A DNA stretch of 10,637 bases from Nitrospirota bacterium (lineage in GTDB: Bacteria; Nitrospirota; Thermodesulfovibrionia; Thermodesulfovibrionales; SM23-35), in assembly GCA_016212245.1 (NCBI GenBank), contig JACRGU010000020.1, positions 1 to 10,637 on the forward strand, read 5' to 3'. The translations under genes were made by a program, and so were the position numbers. Positions 5,661 through 10,637 of this stretch are shown one piece after another (within the stretch, counting starts at the first letter, position 1; each line of letters starts with the position of its first letter). The notes under the pieces are model-generated. The model saw nothing but the letters and a program-made list of their open reading frames with translations. It had not been told where the DNA came from and did no database searches.

Positions 5661-6877
5661 TACATCTTCCCAAATTTTGATATAAGGTCATAGACTGGAA
5701 ACAGCAGACCCATTATTATTAATGCAAACAGAAGCCCTACAACCCCTATCACGATAGGCTCTACCATCTTACCCATCTTCTGTGATATATCATCAAGCCT
5801 CTTCAGATAATACTCAGAAAGATACGAAAACTGCTTATCGAGTGTACCGCTTGCCTCACCTATACTGATCATCCTTACAACTAATGGCGGAAATACCTTA
5901 TATCTTCTCAATGCGTCAGATATTCTGCTGCCTGCTGTAATAAGCTCTCTCGATTCTGTTATTGCCAGTTTAAATACATCGTTACCTATGACATTGGATA
6001 TTATCTCGAAGGATCTATCTATCGTAATGCCTGCAATTGTCAGGATCTTTAATTGTTCTGAAAATAATACAAGCAGTTTATTGTAGACAATATGTTTCAT
6101 TACAGGTAATTTCATCTTGGCCATATCAATATAGTATCTTGTCTCTCCCCTCTGTTTTAGTATCTTTATCAATAAAAAGGCTATTACAGGACTGATCAGT
6201 ATCAGATACCAGTATGACTGACTGAAGTTACTCATATACAAAAGTATCCTTGTAGGAAGAGGGAGTATAACACCCATGTCTTTAAAGATCACTATCACCT
6301 TTGGAAGGACATAGATAAACCAGAAGAGCAATGCACCTGTAGTTGTGACTATAGCAAAGACCGGGTAAATAAGGGCCCTTTTTATAGAAGATGCCAGGTC
6401 TTCCATCGTCTGTAAATGTGCTGCTATGTCAGAAAGGCTTCTATCCAGACGGCCGGTTTCCTCTCCTATTGTAATCAGTCTCACAAAGATATCAGGAAAT
6501 ATGTCCTTATGTGCAGCTATAGCATCAGAAAAACGAGAACCAAGTTCAACCAATCTCCTCATGCTGTTTATCCTTCCCTGAAAATACCTGTTCTCCATCG
6601 CATCCGCTATATCAGAAATTGCGGTCAGGATAGGCATGCCTGCCTTGAGCATTACAGAGAGGTTGTTTGCGAATTCAATTATATCCTTTCTATTTATGCG
6701 TCTTGCCCTCAGTCTCTTCGCAATATACCCAATATATTCATTCGACCTCTTTATAGTTATTACATGCAGCCCTGTTGATGCAATACTATCATAAGCAATA
6801 TCCATATCTCTCCCTTCTACAACCCCTTTTACCATGGCTCCACTGCCGTCTATTGCCTTATATGAAAAGAGTGGCAT
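5660..6877 (-). CDS. Type IV pilus/T2SS inner-membrane platform protein (GspF/PilC/MshG family)
   Basis: A 405-residue polytopic membrane protein of the normal family length. It starts MPLFSYKAIDGSG, the usual opening of the family (Y-x-A-x-D-x-x-G). Two homologous T2SF domains follow: about 65-190, with FANNLSVMLKAGMPI and FVRLITIGEETGRLDRSL, and about 268-395, with FSEQLKILTIAGITI and VVRMISIGEASGTLDKQF. Membrane helices are at about 168-192, 222-240 and 375-398. The protein anchors the assembly ATPase on the cytoplasmic face and turns its rotation or conformational change into pilin extraction. The start directly abuts the ATPase stop (TAA-ATG) and the stop overlaps the ExeA-like start. 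All expected motifs are intact. Whether it acts in pilus assembly or type II secretion is settled only by the neighbours, which favour an MSHA-type pilus. Confidence 0.94.
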   Translation of the reverse strand: MPLFSYKAIDGSGAMVKGVVEGRDMDIAYDSIASTGLHVITIKRSNEYIGYIAKRLRARRINRKDIIEFANNLSVMLKAGMPILTAISDIADAMENRYFQGRINSMRRLVELGSRFSDAIAAHKDIFPDIFVRLITIGEETGRLDRSLSDIAAHLQTMEDLASSIKRALIYPVFAIVTTTGALLFWFIYVLPKVIVIFKDMGVILPLPTRILLYMSNFSQSYWYLILISPVIAFLLIKILKQRGETRYYIDMAKMKLPVMKHIVYNKLLVLFSEQLKILTIAGITIDRSFEIISNVIGNDVFKLAITESRELITAGSRISDALRRYKVFPPLVVRMISIGEASGTLDKQFSYLSEYYLKRLDDISQKMGKMVEPIVIGVVGLLFALIIMGLLFPVYDLISKFGKM

Positions 6878-8548
6878 TTATCCAACCACCCTCAAGACCT
6901 CTTCAAATGTAGTTATCCCTTCAATCGCCTTGCTTATACCATCATCTCTCATAGTCGTCATTCCATTCCTGATAGCAGTATCCTTTATCGACTTCACAGA
7001 TGAACCAGAATAAATCAATTCCTTTATCTCGTCATCCACAATGAGTATCTCTCCGATGACTGTCCTTCTACGATAACCAATATTGTTACAGACAGGGCAA
7101 CCCATGCCCTTATAAGCTGTCTTTATCTTTCCTTCAAGTTCTGGCAGGTCTATAGACTTCAATTCTCCGTCTTTAAGCTGATATTCAGTCTTACAATTTG
7201 TGCATATCTTTCTCGCAAGCCTCTGAGCTAACACAGCGAGGAGCGAAGAAGACAATAAAAACCTGTCAACATTAAGGTCTATCAACCTTGGAATTGCTGT
7301 AACTGCGTCATTTGAATGAAGGGTTGTTAAGACTAAGTGGCCTGTGATGGATGCCCTTATAGCAATCCTTGCTGTCTCCTCATCTCTAAGTTCACCTAAC
7401 AGCATGACATCAGGGTCTTGCCTCATAAAGTTTCTCCCTGCAATCGCAAAATCATATCCTGCCTTTTCATTCACCTCTGTCTGTTTAACCATGCTGAGTC
7501 TATACTCTACAGGGTCCTCCGCTGTAAGGACATTCTTTTCAAGGAGATTAAGCTCTCTCAATGCAGCATAGAGGGTTGTAGTTTTTCCACTGCCAGTAGG
7601 GCCGGTAATTAGAACTATACCGTGGGGCTTGGAGAAGAGGATTTTCAACTGCCTGGCAGCATGCTCATTGAAGCCTAAATTTGTAATCCTCAATAGAGGC
7701 CCGGAACTACCTAAAATCCTTATCACAATATTCTCCCCATATATTGTTGGAAGCGTTGATATGCGCATATCATACTTCTTATTCAAAAAAGAGAATGCAA
7801 AAGAGCCATCCTGGGGTAATCTCTGTTCTGCTATATCGAGTTGTGAAAGTATTTTTATCCTTGATACTATGCCACTGTGGGCTATTTTCGGGAAACATAA
7901 TGCATGTTGTAGAACACCATCTATTCGACAGAAAACATGCACGGTCTCCGACGCAGGATTAATATGTATGTCTGTGGCATTTTTTCGTATACCATCCATA
8001 ATCAATAGTTCAACGAGTGTGGAAATTATACCTGGAGATAGTGTGGCTGCAGATAGCGCTTCGGTGGCCTTTATCTCATTAATAGTGTTAGCGATTCGTT
8101 GCTGAATAGGGTTTTCGAGAAAATAATATGCCTTCTCGATAGTTTCATAAAAGCTCTCTGTATCAATCATATAGACCATTGGTGGCTTTCCCCCTATCCT
8201 TGTGGCTGTATCAATAGCGAGGATATTACTTGGACTGGTTATCCCAATAGTGAGACCCCACCCCTTTTCGACACCGATGGGTAAAAAGCCCATCCTCTCG
8301 GCAATATCTCTCGGAACAAGACGCAGGGCATCATCTGGTATGACATATCCATGAAGGTCTATGAAATCCATTCCTGCCTGCGCTGCTAATGCCTGAGCTA
8401 TCTCTTTTGAAGATACAAAACCAAGTTTTGTCAGTGTTTCAGCTAACAGGTCTCCTGTTATACCCTGTTGGGCCAGAGCCAAATTTAGCTGGGCATCAGT
8501 AAGAAGCCCTTTGGCTTTTAATAATTCTCCAATTTTCATGGTTGTCAT
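6878..8548 (-). CDS. Pilus assembly ATPase, MshE/PilB/GspE family
   Basis: A 556-residue secretion ATPase powering pilin polymerisation. Residues about 5-57 hold two tandem MshEN-type motifs (KIGELL...LNLALAQQ and LLAETL...IAQALAAQ), the c-di-GMP-binding element of MshE. The ATPase core has GENIVIRIL (271-279), Walker A GPTGSGKTT (316-324), an Asp box around AEDPVEY (343-349), Walker B LLGELRD (383-389) and the His box TGHLVLTTLHSNDA (402-415). A zinc-binding tetracysteine, C449-x2-C452 and C484-x2-C487, is complete as in GspE/PilB. Two starts are possible: ATG at 8548 is only two bases from AAAGGG, whereas Met4 at 8539 is eleven bases from it, so Met4 (553 residues) may be the true start. 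It lies 28 bases after the secretin and directly before the platform protein. Confidence 0.94.
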   Translation of the reverse strand: MTTMKIGELLKAKGLLTDAQLNLALAQQGITGDLLAETLTKLGFVSSKEIAQALAAQAGMDFIDLHGYVIPDDALRLVPRDIAERMGFLPIGVEKGWGLTIGITSPSNILAIDTATRIGGKPPMVYMIDTESFYETIEKAYYFLENPIQQRIANTINEIKATEALSAATLSPGIISTLVELLIMDGIRKNATDIHINPASETVHVFCRIDGVLQHALCFPKIAHSGIVSRIKILSQLDIAEQRLPQDGSFAFSFLNKKYDMRISTLPTIYGENIVIRILGSSGPLLRITNLGFNEHAARQLKILFSKPHGIVLITGPTGSGKTTTLYAALRELNLLEKNVLTAEDPVEYRLSMVKQTEVNEKAGYDFAIAGRNFMRQDPDVMLLGELRDEETARIAIRASITGHLVLTTLHSNDAVTAIPRLIDLNVDRFLLSSSLLAVLAQRLARKICTNCKTEYQLKDGELKSIDLPELEGKIKTAYKGMGCPVCNNIGYRRRTVIGEILIVDDEIKELIYSGSSVKSIKDTAIRNGMTTMRDDGISKAIEGITTFEEVLRVVG

Positions 8549-8576
8549 GTCCCTTTAAAAGACCATAACGCATTTA

Positions 8577-10145
8577 TTATATTAATATCATCGGCCTTAA
8601 CATTATAACAAGCTCTGTCTTTTCATCTACCTTATCCCGACTCCTGAACAGATACCCTATCAGAGGGATATCGCCTAAGAAGGGTACCTTACTATCCTGT
8701 AGTTTTTCCTTTCTGGACATAAGTCCTCCAATTATGACCATCTGACCGTCTTTAATCTTGACCGTAGTACTCAGTTCTCTCAAATCTACTGTAGGCAAAG
8801 AAATCTCTATTATATTTTCGCCTTGAGTGCCTATTCTTTTCTCATCAAGCCTCACAAGGTCAGAGACTATTGGTGTAATGGCCATGGATATTTCTCCAGT
8901 TTCATTTATATATGGCACAATGCCGAGGATAATACCAGAGAGAACACTGCTGGTCTGTACAGTAAATGTAGTTGTGGGGGCAGCCCCTGCAGCAGTTGTA
9001 GTGGTTGTCTCGACCCTTGATATGAAGTTTACATTCCTTCCCACACTCAAAAGTGCTGTGTGTCCGTTCATTATGTTTACCCTCGGGTTAGACAGTACCC
9101 TTACCTCACCCTGCTGCTGAAGTGCCCTTAGCACCGAGCTGAAATTTACGCCGGTTAAACCAATCTGGAAGGCAGATTCAGTGGTGCCTATCACTTCTGT
9201 AAACCTCTCAGTACCGATAGTTAATCTGCCTACACCTTTCCAGTCCTCAATAAAACTCCAATCAATGCCGTATTTCAGGCTGTCTGTAAGCTGTACCTCT
9301 ACAATCCTCGCCTCAATCAGTACCTGTCTGTTGAGGATTTTTTTTAGTGCATCCAGATAGCGCTCTACCTTTTCCAGGTCCTTTTTGGTGGCTGTCACCA
9401 CTATAGTCCCTGTTAACCTGTTCACACTAAAATTTGGCTGTAATACAGAGGTGTCCGCAGTAACTGCCTGTGGCCTTATCTCGATGAGACCACCTATTGC
9501 CTTCTCTATTACATCCCAGAGTTTAAAAGAAGCCTTGTCAGCCTCTATCTTCTGGGTTACACTACCTTTTATGCTGGTAGTTCCAGTTGTAGCTGCGCCG
9601 GTTGTAAGAGTCCCGCCTGTTGCTCCACCGAGTATGTCTCCTCCAACATCAACCGTATAATCCTGAATAACCGAGGGCTGTCCGAATTCAAATATCCTTG
9701 TATCCATAGCCTTTACAGTGAGCGTATTTTCTTTTATTGAATAAAAGTAGTCAACAGATGTGAATACTGCGTTGAGGGCATCCTCTGCGCTCACATTTTT
9801 CAATGTTATAGTCACCAGGACTTCAGGATTTACTCCCTTTTCCATCACAAGATTCAGTCCTGTTGATTCTGCTATCACATGGAGGACATCCCTTAATGGG
9901 GTATTCCTTGCTGAGATAGAAATGATTCTGGTTTTTAATGGCGAAAGCTCCTCAGCGAGAGGCATGAACTCAGGTGTTTTTACCTCTGGCTTTTGACCCA
10001 TGCCCTGAACTTGATTCAGGGTTGACTCTTGACTGCTGACTACTGGTTCTTTCGTATCCCATGCCTTTTCTGCCTCATGAACATGTTTAGTAGTAGTGCA
10101 GGATACAAAAGAAAGCAGTAACAAAATTAATAAGAGATTTCTCAT
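8577..10145 (-). CDS. Outer-membrane lipoprotein secretin, MshL/PilQ/GspD family
   Basis: The start at 10145 is chosen over an in-frame ATG at 10169 because it overlaps the upstream stop (ATGA), has GGAGGG six bases away, and gives a proper lipoprotein signal (MRNLLLILLLLSFVSC, lipid on Cys16). The 522-residue product forms the outer-membrane channel through which the fibre passes. After a disordered linker (17-65) comes an STN domain at about 73-146 (ISISARNTPLRDVLHVIAES, VTITLKNVSAEDALNAVF). A Gly/Thr-rich loop follows at about 168-194, then a KH-like N domain (about 235-270, IVVTATKKDLEKVERYL) and the secretin core from about 273. Core landmarks are VLSNPRVNIMNG, a Thr/Ala-rich gate-like segment (about 380-394) and VPFLGDIPLIGYLF (487-500). 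A single STN domain and this length suit MshL rather than GspD. The linker contains the second palindromic repeat copy. Confidence 0.93.
   Translation of the reverse strand: MRNLLLILLLLSFVSCTTTKHVHEAEKAWDTKEPVVSSQESTLNQVQGMGQKPEVKTPEFMPLAEELSPLKTRIISISARNTPLRDVLHVIAESTGLNLVMEKGVNPEVLVTITLKNVSAEDALNAVFTSVDYFYSIKENTLTVKAMDTRIFEFGQPSVIQDYTVDVGGDILGGATGGTLTTGAATTGTTSIKGSVTQKIEADKASFKLWDVIEKAIGGLIEIRPQAVTADTSVLQPNFSVNRLTGTIVVTATKKDLEKVERYLDALKKILNRQVLIEARIVEVQLTDSLKYGIDWSFIEDWKGVGRLTIGTERFTEVIGTTESAFQIGLTGVNFSSVLRALQQQGEVRVLSNPRVNIMNGHTALLSVGRNVNFISRVETTTTTAAGAAPTTTFTVQTSSVLSGIILGIVPYINETGEISMAITPIVSDLVRLDEKRIGTQGENIIEISLPTVDLRELSTTVKIKDGQMVIIGGLMSRKEKLQDSKVPFLGDIPLIGYLFRSRDKVDEKTELVIMLRPMILI
10002..10026 (-). 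repeat. Palindromic interspersed repeat, copy B (in-frame in secretin linker)
   Basis: GCCCTGAA (10002-10009) and TTCAGGG (10015-10021) are inverted repeats around five bases, followed by TTGAC. The coding strand gives STLNQVQG (residues 41-48). A short TTGACT/CTTGACTG direct repeat extends it to about 10040, and TGACTGCTGA at 10030-10039 also follows copy A at 4737-4746. Confidence 0.75.
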
Positions 10146-10612
10146 TTTATGCCCTCCAGATGTAACCATTTTGTTCCGTTGGATTTTATTAATATCCTAT
10201 CTTTCTCTATTTTTGCTATCTTCATCCCACCAACACTGTCCCCTTCTTTTACTACAACTCCATTTACAATTGCTATTTTCTTCTCCCCTCCAATAACTAT
10301 CAGAGAGACTGTTCCCTCAATTATTTTTTCACCGCCATTACGTGCTATCTGCGGGGCAATCGCTGAAAGTGGTTTTGAGGGAAAATCCCTCGATAGTGTA
10401 GATTTAATAGTTTTTATCGGGCCCTTCAGGTCATTTTTGACAACTAATGCCTGTCTCTCTATCATCTCTATTTTTTCGGGGGTAAATTCTAACACCTGTT
10501 TTTCTTTTGCTGTTAGTGCAGACTCAAAATTAACTACCTTTGTGGTAATGAAGGACACTATGACAAGCAGAAATGGCAGAACAGCCAGTATTTTCAATCT
10601 TCCGTCCATCAT
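10142..10612 (-). CDS. PilP/MshK-like inner-membrane alignment-complex protein
   Basis: A 156-residue bitopic protein. A short basic N-terminus (MMDGRLK) leads to a transmembrane helix at about 7-24, a charged helical region (35-95), and a compact beta-rich domain at about 98-153 (EGTVSLIVIGGEKKIAIVNG, then VKEGDSVGGMKIAKIEKDRI and TKWLHLEG). The last domain has the shape of the GspC/PilP homology region: an 'own sequence, set to ... G..V..G..V..I..D.v.l' pattern of short strands. Such proteins bind the N-domains of the secretin and join it to PilO/PilM-type proteins. The stop overlaps the secretin start and the start overlaps the preceding stop (ATGATG), so it is coupled on both sides. Met2 at 10609 is an alternative start with better spacing from GGTGAG. 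The family is weakly conserved in sequence, so the call leans on topology and position. Confidence 0.72.
   Translation of the reverse strand: MMDGRLKILAVLPFLLVIVSFITTKVVNFESALTAKEKQVLEFTPEKIEMIERQALVVKNDLKGPIKTIKSTLSRDFPSKPLSAIAPQIARNGGEKIIEGTVSLIVIGGEKKIAIVNGVVVKEGDSVGGMKIAKIEKDRILIKSNGTKWLHLEGIK
10152..10157 (-). promoter_or_regulatory. Shine-Dalgarno deciding the secretin start
   Basis: The minus strand reads GGAGGG, six bases before the ATG at 10145, inside the end of the upstream gene. No comparable site precedes the in-frame ATG at 10169, so the shorter lipoprotein form is preferred. Confidence 0.7.
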
Positions 10613-10637
10613 TGTCTCACCGGTGTAATTGCTGGCA
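10609..10637 (-). CDS. 3' end of upstream operon gene, probably PilO/MshJ-like
   Basis: Only the last eight codons are visible (PAITPVRQ) before TGA at 10609-10611, which overlaps the ATGATG start of the next gene. The same overlap style occurs at other junctions of this operon. In MSHA operons the gene before mshK is mshJ (PilO-like). The fragment is too short to identify by sequence, so this is inference from order and overlap. Confidence 0.4.

Noticed and set aside
7629..8105. Long plus-strand open frame of 158 codons inside the assembly ATPase gene
   Set aside because: It is antisense to a fully conserved ATPase reading frame, has no recognisable domain and no upstream ribosome site; it is a by-product of the codon use of the real gene.
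4377..8548. Reading the locus as a type II secretion system rather than a pilus
   Set aside because: The ATPase and platform protein alone are ambiguous. The MshEN motifs, single-STN lipoprotein secretin, MshN-like TPR protein and linked prepilins fit an MSHA-type pilus better, although the boundary is not absolute.
10146..10169. Eight-codon N-terminal extension of the secretin (ATG at 10169)
   Set aside because: It would place polar residues before the lipoprotein signal, lacks a ribosome site, and ignores the ATGA overlap and GGAGGG that support 10145.
10149..10628. Plus-strand open frame of 159 codons opposite the PilP/MshK-like gene
   Set aside because: The minus-strand frame is coupled on both sides to operon neighbours and has a sensible topology; the plus-strand product has no coherent domain.

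Overview
The window is almost entirely a type IV pilus assembly locus of the MSHA (mannose-sensitive haemagglutinin) type, related to type II secretion systems. Base composition is moderate and AT-leaning. Arginine is mostly AGA/AGG and isoleucine often ATA. The mix of MshE-, MshL- and ExeA/MshM-like proteins fits an anaerobic or environmental Gram-negative such as Nitrospirota or a deltaproteobacterial lineage. That placement is inference; no phylogenetic marker gene is present.

Right part, minus strand, reading from 10637 down to 4377: the last codons of a probable PilO/MshJ-like protein, a PilP/MshK-like inner-membrane protein, an MshL-type lipoprotein secretin, an MshE/PilB-type assembly ATPase, a GspF/PilC/MshG-type platform protein, and an ExeA/MshM-type AAA+ ATPase with a C-terminal SH3b domain. 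Most junctions are ATGA, TAATG or directly abutting stop/start pairs, so this is one translationally coupled operon whose promoter lies beyond 10637.

Middle part, plus strand, 2767-4340: a secreted lytic transglycosylase overlapping (GTGA) a membrane-anchored TPR protein of MshN type. This pair converges on the ExeA-like gene, and a perfect 14-bp inverted repeat lies in the 36-bp gap between them.

Left part, minus strand, 2663-523: a pilin-like prepilin, a previously uncalled 54-residue two-helix membrane protein, and a large cysteine-rich prepilin with an Ig-like region. The pilin operon and the transglycosylase operon diverge from a 103-bp region holding two back-to-back sigma70-type promoters that share a small palindrome. 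Past 523 comes a 211-bp gap with a hairpin and a promoter, then the start of an unrelated-looking secreted or anchored coiled-coil protein that runs off the left edge.

Together the genes would make an envelope-spanning machine. The ATPase drives pilin assembly through the platform protein, the PilO/PilP-like proteins and TPR protein connect the inner membrane to the secretin, the transglycosylase and SH3b ATPase open or contact peptidoglycan, and the two prepilins supply the fibre. No prepilin peptidase and no PilT retraction ATPase is in the window.

The most unusual signals are a palindromic repeat inserted in the same reading frame in the linkers of two different pilus genes, a transglycosylase whose C-terminus is made of tandem repeats, and the overlapping divergent promoters. 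There is no gene-free stretch longer than 300 bases.
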